From: CAWDDG01 sp963801065
Lineage (GTDB): Bacteria; Actinomycetota; Actinomycetes; Jiangellales; Jiangellaceae
Direction: 5' to 3'
DNA: 64,000 bases
Assembly (NCBI GenBank): GCA_963801065.1
Contig: CAWDDG010000006.1
Span: 62,001-126,000, forward strand
Shown: piece after piece, positions 1-8,279 of the stretch
Layout of the letters: every line of letters starts with the position of its first letter
Numbering within the stretch: the stretch's first letter is position 1
Notes under the pieces: model-generated
What the model saw: the letters and a program-made list of their open reading frames with translations, nothing else
Database searches by the model: none
Told to the model about the DNA's origin: nothing
Position numbers and translations under genes: made by a program

Positions 1-2
1 TG

Positions 3-1454
3 GACGTCGTCGAGGTTCGAACACTCGCGGCGGACGCGCCGATCGCCGCCGTGCTCGGCGCACTCGGTTCGGCGGAGGAACGGCCCAACGCGAGCCTGAA
101 AGCGATCATCGAGGCCTACCCGGCTCCCGCCGGATGGACGAAGACCGCGACCGCGCCGTTCTCGTCGGCACGGAAGTGGAGCGGCGCGACCTTCACCCAG
201 CCGTCGGGGGCGTCGTCGACCTGGCTGCTCGGCGCACCCGACGTCCTTCTGCCTGCCGGCCACGAGGCGCTGGCCAAGGCCGACGAGCTCGGGGCTCAGG
301 GGCTGCGGGTGCTGCTGCTCGCCGCCTGCTCCGTGTCCATCGACGACGCGCTCGCCTCCCCACAGCGTCTGGGCGAACACCTGACGCCGTCCGCCTTGAT
401 CGTCATCGAGCAACGGCTGCGTCCCGAGGCGCCGGACACGCTGCGCTATTTCGCCGAGCAGGGTGTGCAGGCCAAGGTGATCTCCGGTGACAACGCCGTC
501 TCGGTCGGAGCCGTGGCAGGCAAGCTCGGGATCGCCGGCTCGGACCACCCCGTCGACGCGCGCACGCTTCCCACCGAGCGCGATCTGCTCGCCGATGAGC
601 TGGAGTCGAACGCGATCTTCGGCCGGGTGAACCCGCAGCAGAAGCGCGAGATGGTCCACGCATTGCAGTCCCGGGGTCACAACGTCGCGATGACCGGAGA
701 TGGCGTGAACGACGTCCTCGCCCTGAAGGACGCTGACATCGGCGTCGCGATGGGGTCGGGAAGCGCGGCGACCCGGGCAGTGGCGCAGATCGTGCTGCTG
801 AACAACAGCTTCTCGTCGCTGCCGTCGGTGGTCGCCGAGGGACGGCGGGTGATCGGCAACATCGAGCGCGTCGCCAACCTGTTCCTCACCAAGACCGTCT
901 ACGCCGTCATCCTGGCCGTGGTGGTGGTGATCACGCAGGTGCCGTACCCGTTCCTGCCCCGCCACCTGACACTGATCAGCACCTTGACGATCGGCGTGCC
1001 GGCGTTCTTCCTCGCGCTGGCGCCCAACACGGAGCGCGCGCGGCCCGGGTTCACTCGTCGCGTGCTGCGCTTCGCGATCCCCGCGGGGACGATCGCCGCG
1101 GCCGCGACCATCGCGTCGTATATGCACGCCCGGAGCTACTACGACGGCTTCCTCGAGGCGGAGACATCCGCCGCGACACTCACCCTGTTCCTGGTGGCCC
1201 TCTGGGTGCTCGCGATCATCGCCCGCCCTTACACCTGGTGGCGGATCCTGCTGGTGCTCGCCATGGGTGCGGGGTTCGCCCTCGTGCTGACCGTCCCGTG
1301 GCTGCAGGAGTTCTTCCAGCTCGATTTGGTCGGCGTGCGCGGGCCGTGGATCTCGGCGGCGATCGCCGTTGCCGGCGCCGGAGCGCTTGAGATCGTGTGG
1401 CGCGTCATGTCCCGGCGCGGCAACGGAGCGGCGGAGCCGATGCCGTCTGGCTGA
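3..1454 (+). CDS. Cation-transporting P-type ATPase, C-terminal part (5' end outside window)
   Basis: The frame is open to the left edge, so this is the C-terminal half of a larger protein. It carries the end of the nucleotide-binding region, the HAD phosphorylation-domain tail with TGDGVND hinge motif (positions 691-711), and then about six hydrophobic segments (roughly 880-1430). The DKTGT phosphorylation site would lie upstream of the window. The text around the hinge (VLALKDADIGVAMGSGS, then GEGRR-like and NLFLTKTVY) resembles the mycobacterial CtpE group of P-type ATPases, reported to move calcium; that substrate is an inference from resemblance. The protein would sit in the cytoplasmic membrane. 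A tRNA gene follows 54 bases after the stop. Confidence 0.9.
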   Translation, partial: DVVEVRTLAADAPIAAVLGALGSAEERPNASLKAIIEAYPAPAGWTKTATAPFSSARKWSGATFTQPSGASSTWLLGAPDVLLPAGHEALAKADELGAQGLRVLLLAACSVSIDDALASPQRLGEHLTPSALIVIEQRLRPEAPDTLRYFAEQGVQAKVISGDNAVSVGAVAGKLGIAGSDHPVDARTLPTERDLLADELESNAIFGRVNPQQKREMVHALQSRGHNVAMTGDGVNDVLALKDADIGVAMGSGSAATRAVAQIVLLNNSFSSLPSVVAEGRRVIGNIERVANLFLTKTVYAVILAVVVVITQVPYPFLPRHLTLISTLTIGVPAFFLALAPNTERARPGFTRRVLRFAIPAGTIAAAATIASYMHARSYYDGFLEAETSAATLTLFLVALWVLAIIARPYTWWRILLVLAMGAGFALVLTVPWLQEFFQLDLVGVRGPWISAAIAVAGAGALEIVWRVMSRRGNGAAEPMPSG

Positions 1455-1489
1455 CGTCCGCGGGGTCGGGCGGCGCCGGCCTCGTCCGG

Positions 1490-1495
1490 TATCGT
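1490..1495 (+). promoter_or_regulatory. Probable -10 element of the tRNA-Val promoter
   Basis: TATCGT lies 13 bases before the first base of tRNA-Val, matching the actinobacterial TANNNT -10 pattern. No convincing -35 was identified. Confidence 0.45.
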
Positions 1496-1508
1496 TCTGC
1501 CCGCACCA

Positions 1509-1583
1509 GGGCGATTAGCTCAGCGGGAGAGCACCTCGTTCACACCGAGGGGGTCACTGGTTCGATCCCAGTATCGCCCACCA
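1509..1583 (+). tRNA. tRNA-Val (anticodon CAC)
   Basis: A full cloverleaf can be drawn: acceptor GGGCGAT (1509-1515) pairs with ATCGCCC (1573-1579), discriminator A at 1580, and CCA is encoded at 1581-1583. The anticodon stem is CCTCG/CGAGG (1534-1538/1546-1550) around the loop TTCACAC, giving anticodon CAC, which reads GTG valine codons. The T arm is ACTGG-TTCGATC-CCAGT. Valine GTG codons are abundant in the neighbouring genes, as expected at this GC content. Confidence 0.96.
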
Positions 1584-1803
1584 TGCGACATATCGCTCAT
1601 ATGTCTGACTCAATCGATTGCGCTGGCTTCGTTTGTCGCGCTGCCCGCCCGGTGATTCCGACGAGGCCGCTCTGGGAACCGTCCAAAGACCAAAGGCAAC
1701 AGGTCGGAGCGGACGTCGGCGAGCGAGCAGCGAAGCGGCCGCGAGCGCACCGCCGATTCCAGCGTTCCCGAGTTACGTGCCAGAAACATCCGGAGGTGAG
1801 CAG

Positions 1804-2328
1804 ATGACCGACCGAGAGCCGGTCGAGGTCACCAATCTCGACCGCTACGGATTCCCGGAACTGCCCTGGAACAGGCCCCGCGATCTACTTGCAGCCGGCC
1901 CGCCGTCGCCCGACATTACGTTCTTCGTCGGGACGTCCAGACCGGACGGCCGCCCTCACGCAGCCGGGGTCGGTGCGCTCTGGCTCGACGGCGACCTCTA
2001 TTTCACTGGCGGGCCGGGGACCCGCAAGGCTCGCAACCTGGCGGCGAATCCGGCGTGCACGATCTCCGTCAGGCTGGACGGCATCGACGTCGTCTTCGAG
2101 GGCGAAGCGATCAGGGTCACCGAACGGGCGGCGCTGGAGGAGGCGGCCGGCCTCTACCGCGAGGGCGGGTGGCCGGCCGAGGTGGAGGACGACGCCTTCA
2201 TGGCCCCGTTCAGCGCGCCGAGCGCGGGGCCGCCGCCCTGGCACCTGTACCGCTTCACGTTCCACACCGCCTTCGGGGTCGCCACCGCGGAGCCCTACGG
2301 GGCGACACGCTGGCGGTTCGATCGATGA
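1804..2328 (+). CDS. Pyridoxamine 5'-phosphate oxidase-family (flavin/F420 split-barrel) protein
   Basis: This 174-aa protein starts at ATG 1804 behind a clear GGAGGTGAG ribosome site. Residues about 38-100 show the split beta-barrel pattern (a run of short strands with the text FVGTSRPDGRPHAAGVGALW, then an RNLAANP turn) seen in small FMN- or F420-binding enzymes of the PNPOx-like superfamily. It is shorter than true PdxH and lacks that enzyme's C-terminal region, so a role in vitamin B6 synthesis is unlikely; a flavin- or F420-dependent reductase is more plausible. The exact substrate cannot be read from sequence. It stands alone between tRNA-Val and a decayed SDR gene. Confidence 0.8.
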   Translation: MTDREPVEVTNLDRYGFPELPWNRPRDLLAAGPPSPDITFFVGTSRPDGRPHAAGVGALWLDGDLYFTGGPGTRKARNLAANPACTISVRLDGIDVVFEGEAIRVTERAALEEAAGLYREGGWPAEVEDDAFMAPFSAPSAGPPPWHLYRFTFHTAFGVATAEPYGATRWRFDR

Positions 2329-2393
2329 CGGGTGGCCAGCCCTGAGGAGCGTGACGCCGGAGGGCTTGTGGCGCAGAGAGGACAGGTTCGGCA

Positions 2394-3143
2394 GTGTTGC
2401 TGGAGAACAAGGTTGGCGTGATCTAGGGAGCGGGCGGTTCGATCGGCGGTGCGGTGGCCCGTGCCTTCGCCCGCGAGGGAGCCAGGGGTCTTCCTCGCCG
2501 GTCGCACCAAGGCGAAGCTGGACAGGGTCGCCGAAGAGATCCGCTCGAATGGCGGCATAGCGGACACCGCCGTCGTCGATGCACTCGACGAGCGGGCGGT
2601 TGACGATTACGTCGATGCGATGGTCGAGGAGGCCGGGTTCATCGACATCTCGTTCAACGTCATCGCGTACGGAGACGTCCAGAAGCCGCTGACCGAGATC
2701 TCGGTCGAGGAATTCACTCAGCCGATCACGACCGCGATGCGCTACGCAGTTCTTGACGACGAAGGCGGCCGCCCGGCACATGGTCGGGCGCGGATCCGGA
2801 GTGATCCTGGCGTTCGGCGGATCGGGGCCACGAACTCTCCGGGCTGGGAGGCTTCAAGGTCGCCATCGACGCCATCGAGGGTCTTCGCCGGCAGTGGGCA
2901 TGCGAGCTCGGGCCGCACGGCATCCGCGTCGTCACTCTGAAAACGGGCGGTATACCTGAGTCCATCCCCGATCCCTTCGAGGGGCGGGACGGGATCATCG
3001 CCAGCCTCGAGGAGGCAGCCTTGCTGAATCGGACGGCGACGCTGGCCGACGTGGGCAACGTGGCAGCCTTCGTCGCCTCGGACCAGGCGCGGACCATGAC
3101 CGCGGCGGACGTCAACATCTCCTGCGGCGCGATCATGGACTAG
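2394..3143 (+). pseudogene. Short-chain dehydrogenase/reductase (SDR) pseudogene with a nonsense codon and several frameshifts
   Basis: SDR-like peptide is recognisable but spread over three frames. From GTG 2394 the reading is VLLENKVGVI, then TAG at 2424, directly before a GAGGSIGGAVARAFAREGA cofactor-loop segment. The frame must then shift near 2487-2492 to continue as VFLAGRTKAKLDRVAEEI, again near 2745-2755 to read TTKAAARHMVGRGSGVILAF, and again near 2832 to read GGFKVAIDAIEGLRRQW through to the TAG at 3141-3143. One stop and at least three indels in 750 bases are more than base-calling error would normally give, so I call it a decayed gene. In its intact form it would have been a roughly 250-aa NAD(P)-dependent oxidoreductase. 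Confidence 0.85.
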
Positions 3144-3232
3144 GTGAGCGGATCCGCGATCTCGGGTTCACCGCTCCGCTCATCTCGCCCGCGCCAGCCG
3201 CGCAGGATCGGAGCTGCCATTCGAGGCCCGTA

Positions 3233-3297
3233 TGGCACGCTGAACCGCTCCACATACCCGGACAAGTCGGGCGCTGGCGCAGCGGTTGAGCGTGCCA
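3233..3297. repeat. Intergenic inverted repeat with TGGCACGCTG arms
   Basis: Arms at 3233-3249 and 3281-3297 are complementary over 17 bases with one mismatch, around a 31-base loop. A third half-copy of the arm core (CAGCGTGCCA) lies at 3310-3319. The element sits in the roughly 300-base gap (3144-3439) between the SDR pseudogene and the convergent 116-aa gene; I see no gene in that gap. The same arm core recurs at 14040-14109. It could act as a bidirectional terminator. Confidence 0.75.
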
Positions 3298-3439
3298 TTG
3301 ACAACGATTCAGCGTGCCAACCGGTCCACCCGCAAGCTCTTGCGGCGATCAGATACCCGTCATGTGCGTGCGACAGCTGGAGCACCCGCCCGCCAGATGA
3401 GGCGGACGGGCGCGCTCCGTGGCTCGCCACGCGGCGAGG

Positions 3440-3790
3440 CTAGACGCGTTCGGCGGCTGAGCTCCGGGTACGCGCGTGCTCGTCCGACGACCGGTACGGA
3501 CGCCTCCACTCGATCTCGGTGACGCCGCCGCCGACGACCGTGAACATGTCGGCACGTACCTGCGGGTCGCCGTAGGGCACGTACGTGCCGGCTGGCAGGT
3601 CGGGGAAGACGGCAGCGCAGACCGCGTGTGTGCCGACTCGGCGCCGCCGCACGACGCTGTGCACTGGGTGCCCGGTCACCGTCCCCTCGGGCGCGATCTC
3701 GATCTCCCGCCCGACCAGGTCGTCCGATGCGTACACCACCACCGCACCGGTGTCGCCGCCGATGTCGATCACCAGCGCGTCCGTCGCCAT
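3440..3790 (-). CDS. Conserved hypothetical protein (116 aa), last gene of the DUF4331 operon
   Basis: The start is ATG at 3790, two bases after the stop of the DUF4331 gene, so the two are translationally coupled. The product has no signal peptide or membrane segment. It reads as short beta-strands with Gly/Asp turns (ALVIDIGGDTGAVVVYAS, then GREIEIAP, AAVFPDLPAGTYV and TVVGGGVTEIEW), suggesting a small all-beta domain. I do not recognise an enzyme motif. A much longer open frame runs on upstream of this ATG but only antiparallels the DUF4331 coding sequence in another frame and is not real. Function unknown; its job is probably tied to the DUF4331 protein. Confidence 0.7.
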   Translation of the reverse strand: MATDALVIDIGGDTGAVVVYASDDLVGREIEIAPEGTVTGHPVHSVVRRRRVGTHAVCAAVFPDLPAGTYVPYGDPQVRADMFTVVGGGVTEIEWRRPYRSSDEHARTRSSAAERV

Positions 3791-3792
3791 GA

Positions 3793-5163
3793 TCAGGCCG
3801 CCGATGGCACGTCGAAGCCGCTGTGCGGCACCCCGAGGTACGGGAACCAGTTCAGGTACGGCATGCCGACGTCGTCGGGCGTCACCCCGTCGTCGACCTG
3901 CGATGCCGCGGCGTCCGGCGTGAAGTCCGCGTTGACGAGCGGGTAGGTGGCGCCCGCGATGGCGCGCAGCTCGATCGCCACGACATCGTCGAAGACCCGC
4001 CGACCGTTGGGGAAGCCGGCGAGATCTCCGCCGAGAAGCCCGAAAACGCTCGGGCTGCTCGCAGGCGGGATGGCCAGGTTGAGCCGCAACAGGTCGGCCT
4101 GCTTGGTACCGGTGAAGTTCTGGAAGCCCGGGATGAGGCCGGCCGGGATCCCGGTCAGCAGGATCGCGACCAGGTCGGCCCGCGGCGCCGTCAACCCGGC
4201 CAGGTTCGGGAAGACGCCCGGGTACAACACCGGCAGCAGTGCGGCGAGCTCGGGACGCTCGACGAACGGGGTGAACACCTTGTCGCCGGCCGGCTCGCGC
4301 GAGTTCCACTCGTCCTTGCGGCCCATCGGGACGATGACCTCGTTGAAGAGTGGGTTGCCGAGCCGTGAGACCTGCACGTAGGGGCCCACGCCTTGGTCCG
4401 CGTCGTCGTCGCGCACGAGCACCCGCTGGCGGCGCGCCGAGGCGTAGACGCCGATCGTGGACTTCGCGCCCGCGGGATTCCGCGGACGGCTGCCGTCTCG
4501 GGTGACGTCCGTGATGGGCACCTGGATGGCGATCGTGTGCACGTTGACCTTCGCGGTCGCATTGACGCCCGGCACCGCCGGCAGCGGAAGCAGGTGCAGG
4601 TTCTGGAAGGGCCGGAGCGCACCCAGGTCGAAGATCGAGCCGAGATCGACGTAGAAGCCCTCGGCCCGCTGCCCTGCGTACACCCTCTCGCCGGACGGCA
4701 GCTTCCTGGTCGCGGCCCGGGCGAGGCTGGCGAAGTCGGGAGTCGACCGGCGGCCGATGTTGCATGGCGGGCACGGCACCCGCGAGGCGAGGACCTTCGG
4801 CTCGAGACCCTCGACCACCTTGGTGACCGAGTAGAACTGGCGCCGGTTCCAGTCGGCGTCGTCGAGCGTCGTGATCGGCCCGGTGTTGTAGAGGAAGCTG
4901 TTCGGGTTGCGCACCTTGGTGGTGAAGCGGAACTGGTAGGTAATGTCCGGTCGGGAATCGCCGTCGTTGTCGATGTGGATCTCGTAGAGGACGTCGTCGC
5001 CGAACTCGTAGAAGTTCGGGCCGCCGGCAGGTCCTTGCAGCGGGATGTAGTTGCTGATCAGCGTGACGGTGTCGGGCTTGTCCGGGCTGACGAAGGCGTA
5101 GACGTCGGTGCTGTCGGCGACGGGGTCCTTGGAGATCTCGGGTGCTTCGCGGTGGGAGGACAT
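3793..5163 (-). CDS. DUF4331 domain-containing protein
   Basis: A 456-aa protein preceded on its strand by CAGGAG at suitable spacing. It begins MSSHREAPEISKDPVADSTD, the hallmark opening of the DUF4331 family, followed by FVSPDKPDTVTLI and a long beta-rich body containing Cys-Pro-Pro-Cys near residue 130. DUF4331 proteins are generally extracytoplasmic in other bacteria, but this one has no signal peptide of its own. The gene directly upstream encodes a tiny Tat-signal protein and the gene downstream is coupled, so the three probably form an operon. The molecular function of the family is not established. Confidence 0.88.
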   Translation of the reverse strand: MSSHREAPEISKDPVADSTDVYAFVSPDKPDTVTLISNYIPLQGPAGGPNFYEFGDDVLYEIHIDNDGDSRPDITYQFRFTTKVRNPNSFLYNTGPITTLDDADWNRRQFYSVTKVVEGLEPKVLASRVPCPPCNIGRRSTPDFASLARAATRKLPSGERVYAGQRAEGFYVDLGSIFDLGALRPFQNLHLLPLPAVPGVNATAKVNVHTIAIQVPITDVTRDGSRPRNPAGAKSTIGVYASARRQRVLVRDDDADQGVGPYVQVSRLGNPLFNEVIVPMGRKDEWNSREPAGDKVFTPFVERPELAALLPVLYPGVFPNLAGLTAPRADLVAILLTGIPAGLIPGFQNFTGTKQADLLRLNLAIPPASSPSVFGLLGGDLAGFPNGRRVFDDVVAIELRAIAGATYPLVNADFTPDAAASQVDDGVTPDDVGMPYLNWFPYLGVPHSGFDVPSAA

Positions 5164-5181
5164 GCTGCTCGCTCCTGGAGG

Positions 5182-5451
5182 TCAGTGGGCCGCGGCGCGC
5201 GCCAGGCGGCGGGCCAGCGTCCGGTCGGTGTAAGAGAGCTCCTCGGTCCCGACGTACAGCGTGATCTCTCCGCTACGGAGGTCACGGACGCGGGCGAAGA
5301 CCGGCCCGGTCAGATCGGGAGCGTCGTCGGAGGTGTCGTCGGGCGACGACGGTGGGGCGGCACCGGCCACACCGGGAATCGAGGCGGCTGTGACGGCCAC
5401 GACCCCGGCGGCGGCGCCGCCGATGAAGGTCCGTCTCGACAGTTGGCTCAT
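5182..5451 (-). CDS. Small Tat-signal secreted protein
   Basis: An 89-aa product with a twin-arginine signal (SRRTFIGGAAAG, residues 5-16), a hydrophobic stretch to about residue 31 and a likely AxA-type cleavage region (GVAGA-AP). The mature part is only about 55 residues: an acidic linker, then VRDLRSGEITLYVGTEELSYTDR and a basic, Ala-rich end. It starts the minus-strand DUF4331 operon, 18 bases ahead of the next start, and shares the 258-base divergent promoter region with thrS. The mature chain is too small for a known enzyme; it may carry the signal-less DUF4331 partner through Tat (inference). Confidence 0.75.
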   Translation of the reverse strand: MSQLSRRTFIGGAAAGVVAVTAASIPGVAGAAPPSSPDDTSDDAPDLTGPVFARVRDLRSGEITLYVGTEELSYTDRTLARRLARAAAH

Positions 5452-5660
5452 GGGGTCCCCCTGCTCGCTGCGACCGACCGTCGGTGGATGGTCGGGAACG
5501 GCTCAGTCGACCTTCGGACGCCGGGTCGCTCAGCCCACATTCGCCACCATCGGTCGCACGGATTGGTCGCGGACGTCCGGAATGGCCGGTGGCCGGCTGA
5601 TCGATGCGGCTTGGTCGACCGACGCCGGGAATGCAGGCGCGTCGCCGGTCTGTGCGTCGG

Positions 5661-5666
5661 TACGAT
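5661..5666 (+). promoter_or_regulatory. Probable -10 element of thrS
   Basis: TACGAT, 44 bases before the thrS GTG, fits TANNNT. The leader is too short for a T-box and shows no specifier stem-loop. Confidence 0.35.
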
Positions 5667-5709
5667 CGGCGGGGTCCGCCAACCCATCCGTCCTGTTCGA
5701 GGAGCAGTC

Positions 5710-7716
5710 GTGTCCGAGCACATCCGCGTCGTGGTCGCCGGGAGCGAGCGATCGGTCGTCGCGGGCACGACGGCTGCCGACCTCTTCGCCGACGCGCCGG
5801 ACGTGATCGCGGCCCGGATCGACGGCCAGCTCGTCGACCTGGCCCGACCGCTCCGCGACGGAGACCGGCTCGAGCCCGTCGAGATCGGGTCGGACGACGG
5901 CCGGGCGATCCTGCGGCACTCGACCGCGCACGTCATGGCCCAGGCCGTCCAGGACCTCTTCCCCGAGGCGAAGCTCGGCATCGGCCCGCCGGTCGAGAAC
6001 GGCTTCTACTACGACTTCGACGTCCCGAGCCCCTTCCACCCGGACGACCTCGAGAGTATCGAGAACCGGATGCGGCAGATCGTCAAGGAGCGGCAGTCGT
6101 TCTCCCGTCGCCCGGTCACCGACGAGCAGGCGCGGACCGAGCTCGCGGGCGAGCCCTACAAGCTCGAGTTGATCGGCCTGAAGGGGCCTGGCGCCGCCGC
6201 GGCCGCCGACGGTGCCGACGCCGAGGTCGGTGCGGGCGAGCTCACCATCTACGACAACCTCCGCCGCGACGGTGAGCTGGCGTGGAAGGACCTCTGCCGG
6301 GGGCCACACCTGCCGACGACCCGGCAAATCCCGGCCTTCAAGCTCATGAGAGTTGCCGCGGCCTACTGGCGGGGGAGTGAGAAGAACCCGCAGCTGCAGC
6401 GGATCTACGGCACCGCCTGGGAGTCGCGCGACGCGCTGAAGGCTTTCCTCGAGCACCTGGCGGAGGCGGAGAGGCGCGACCACCGCAGGCTGGGCGCGGA
6501 GCTCGACCTGTTCTCCTTCCCCGACGAGATCGGATCCGGCCTGGCGGTCTTCCATCCCAAGGGTGGCGTCGTCCGGCGAATCATGGAGGGTTACTCACGC
6601 GATCGCCACGAGCAGTCCGGCTACGAGTTCGTCTACAGCCCTCACATCACCAAGGCGGCGCTGTTCGAGACGTCCGGCCACCTGGAGTGGTACCGAGACA
6701 GCATGTACCCGCCGATGCATCTCGACGCCGACGTCGACGAGGAGACGGGGGAGGTCCGCAAGCCAGGACAGGACTACTACCTCAAGCCGATGAACTGCCC
6801 CTTCCACAACCTGATCTACCAGGCCCGGGGGCGTTCCTACCGCGAGCTGCCGCTGCGGCTGTTCGAGTTCGGCACCGTCTACCGGTACGAGAAGTCCGGC
6901 GTCGTGCACGGGCTCACCCGGGTGCGCGGGCTGACGATGGACGATGCGCACATCTACTGCACCAAGGAGCAGATGGGCGCCGAGCTCACGTCGCTGCTCA
7001 CCTTCGTCCTCGACCTGCTCCGCGACTACGGCCTCGACGACTTCTACCTCGAGCTGTCGACCAAGGACCCGGACAAGTACGTCGGCACCGAGGAGACCTG
7101 GGACGAGGCCACCGAGGTTCTGCGACAGGCCGCCGAGGAATCGGGGCTGGAGCTCGTGCCCGACCCGGGAGGCGCCGCGTTCTACGGTCCGAAGATCTCG
7201 GTGCAGGCTCGCGACGCGATCGGCCGCACCTGGCAGATGTCGACCATCCAGCTCGACTTCAACCTGCCGGAGCGCTTCGATCTCGAGTACACCGCGGCCG
7301 ACGGGTCGCGCCAGCGTCCAGTAATGATCCACCGGGCGCTGTTCGGCTCGATCGAGCGGTTCTTCGGCATCCTGACCGAGCACTACACCGGTGCGTTCCC
7401 GCCCTGGCTGGCGCCGGTCCAGGTCGTCGGAATCCCGATCACCGACGAGCACGTGCCATACCTGGACAAGGTGGCGGCGACGCTTCGTGAGCGGGGCATC
7501 CGGGTCGAGGTCGACGCGTCGGACGACCGGATGCAGAAGAAGATCCGCAGCGCGCAGAAGCAGAAGGTGCCGTACATGTTGCTCGCGGGCGACGACGACG
7601 TGGCCAAGGGCGCCGTGTCGTTCCGCTACCGCGACGGATCGCAGAAGAACGGCGTGCCCGTCGCGGACGCCGTCGCCGAGGTCGTCGACGCCGTCGAGCG
7701 CCGGATCCAGGTGTGA
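5710..7716 (+). CDS. thrS: Threonine--tRNA ligase
   Basis: This 668-aa class II synthetase attaches threonine to tRNA-Thr in the cytoplasm. GTG 5710 follows GAGGAG and gives the normal N terminus; the frame is open far upstream but only opposite the DUF4331 operon. Order: TGS domain (1-60), editing domain with HSTAH (His70, His74), catalytic core with zinc ligands in MNCPFH, MDDAH and MIHRA, motif 2 at YRYEKSGVVHGLTRVRG, motif 3 near SIERFFGILTEHY, and the anticodon-binding domain at the end. Length is normal. The HIT gene overlaps its stop, as in other actinomycetes. Confidence 0.98.
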   Translation: MSEHIRVVVAGSERSVVAGTTAADLFADAPDVIAARIDGQLVDLARPLRDGDRLEPVEIGSDDGRAILRHSTAHVMAQAVQDLFPEAKLGIGPPVENGFYYDFDVPSPFHPDDLESIENRMRQIVKERQSFSRRPVTDEQARTELAGEPYKLELIGLKGPGAAAAADGADAEVGAGELTIYDNLRRDGELAWKDLCRGPHLPTTRQIPAFKLMRVAAAYWRGSEKNPQLQRIYGTAWESRDALKAFLEHLAEAERRDHRRLGAELDLFSFPDEIGSGLAVFHPKGGVVRRIMEGYSRDRHEQSGYEFVYSPHITKAALFETSGHLEWYRDSMYPPMHLDADVDEETGEVRKPGQDYYLKPMNCPFHNLIYQARGRSYRELPLRLFEFGTVYRYEKSGVVHGLTRVRGLTMDDAHIYCTKEQMGAELTSLLTFVLDLLRDYGLDDFYLELSTKDPDKYVGTEETWDEATEVLRQAAEESGLELVPDPGGAAFYGPKISVQARDAIGRTWQMSTIQLDFNLPERFDLEYTAADGSRQRPVMIHRALFGSIERFFGILTEHYTGAFPPWLAPVQVVGIPITDEHVPYLDKVAATLRERGIRVEVDASDDRMQKKIRSAQKQKVPYMLLAGDDDVAKGAVSFRYRDGSQKNGVPVADAVAEVVDAVERRIQV

Positions 7717-8279
7717 TGGCACGTGACAGCGGCGGCTTCGTGCGGCCGTCGGTGGCCGAGGACGATCGCTTGCAACGGCTGTGGACGCCGTACCGGATGG
7801 CCTACATCAAGGGCGAGCCTGGGACTGGTCGCGACGCCGACGCCGGCTGCCCACTGTGCCGGATCCCCACGCTCGGCGACGAGGAAGGGCTGATCCTCGC
7901 CCGGGGAACGAGCGGGTACGCGGTGCTCAACCTGCACCCGTACAACCCGGGCCACCTCATGGTCGTGACCTACCGACACGTGGGCGAGCTCGAGGAGTTG
8001 ACCGGCGACGAATCGGCCGAGCTCGCGGCGATGACCCGCGATGCCGTCCGGGCCGTGAAGGCCGCCTCCCGGCCGCACGGGTTCAACATCGGCATCAACC
8101 TGGGCGATGTCGCGGGCGGGTCGTTGTCCGATCATCTGCACCAGCACGTCGTACCCCGCTGGAACGGCGACGCGAACTTCGTGACGATCCTCGGCCAGAC
8201 AAAGATCATGCCGCAGCTGTTGGCCGACACCCGGAAACTCTTGGCAGAGGCCTGGCCCGCGGGCCCCCCTCCGCGTTGA
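7716..8279 (+). CDS. HIT-family protein (Ap4A phosphorylase-like)
   Basis: A 187-aa histidine-triad protein with the active-site triad at residues 140-144 (DHLHQHVVPRW) and a CPLC pair at 45-48. Proteins at this locus (Rv2613c in M. tuberculosis) cleave diadenosine polyphosphates; assignment here rests on synteny and the triad. ATG 7716 overlaps the thrS stop (TGATG); GTG 7713 is an alternative. The last codon and the stop (CGT TGA) lie inside the left arm of the 8271-8371 palindrome, so the extreme C terminus (PPR) is encoded by repeat sequence. Confidence 0.92.
   Translation: MARDSGGFVRPSVAEDDRLQRLWTPYRMAYIKGEPGTGRDADAGCPLCRIPTLGDEEGLILARGTSGYAVLNLHPYNPGHLMVVTYRHVGELEELTGDESAELAAMTRDAVRAVKAASRPHGFNIGINLGDVAGGSLSDHLHQHVVPRWNGDANFVTILGQTKIMPQLLADTRKLLAEAWPAGPPPR

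Noticed and set aside
1584..1803. Protein-coding extension upstream of the PNPOx-like gene, starting at 1618
   Set aside because: A strong GGAGGTGAG site sits right before ATG 1804 and the upstream peptide has no family-like features.
2314..2446. Possible attachment-site copies of the tRNA-Val 3' end (GGTTCGATC near 2315 and 2439)
   Set aside because: Only about nine bases match, and the flanks differ. There is no integrase or phage gene in the window.
4393..5709. A 439-residue N-terminal extension of ThrRS
   Set aside because: The frame is open only because it lies opposite the DUF4331 operon. ThrRS has its normal N terminus and a ribosome site at GTG 5710.
5452..5709. T-box leader for thrS
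   Set aside because: No specifier loop, T-box core or terminator/antiterminator pair could be found.
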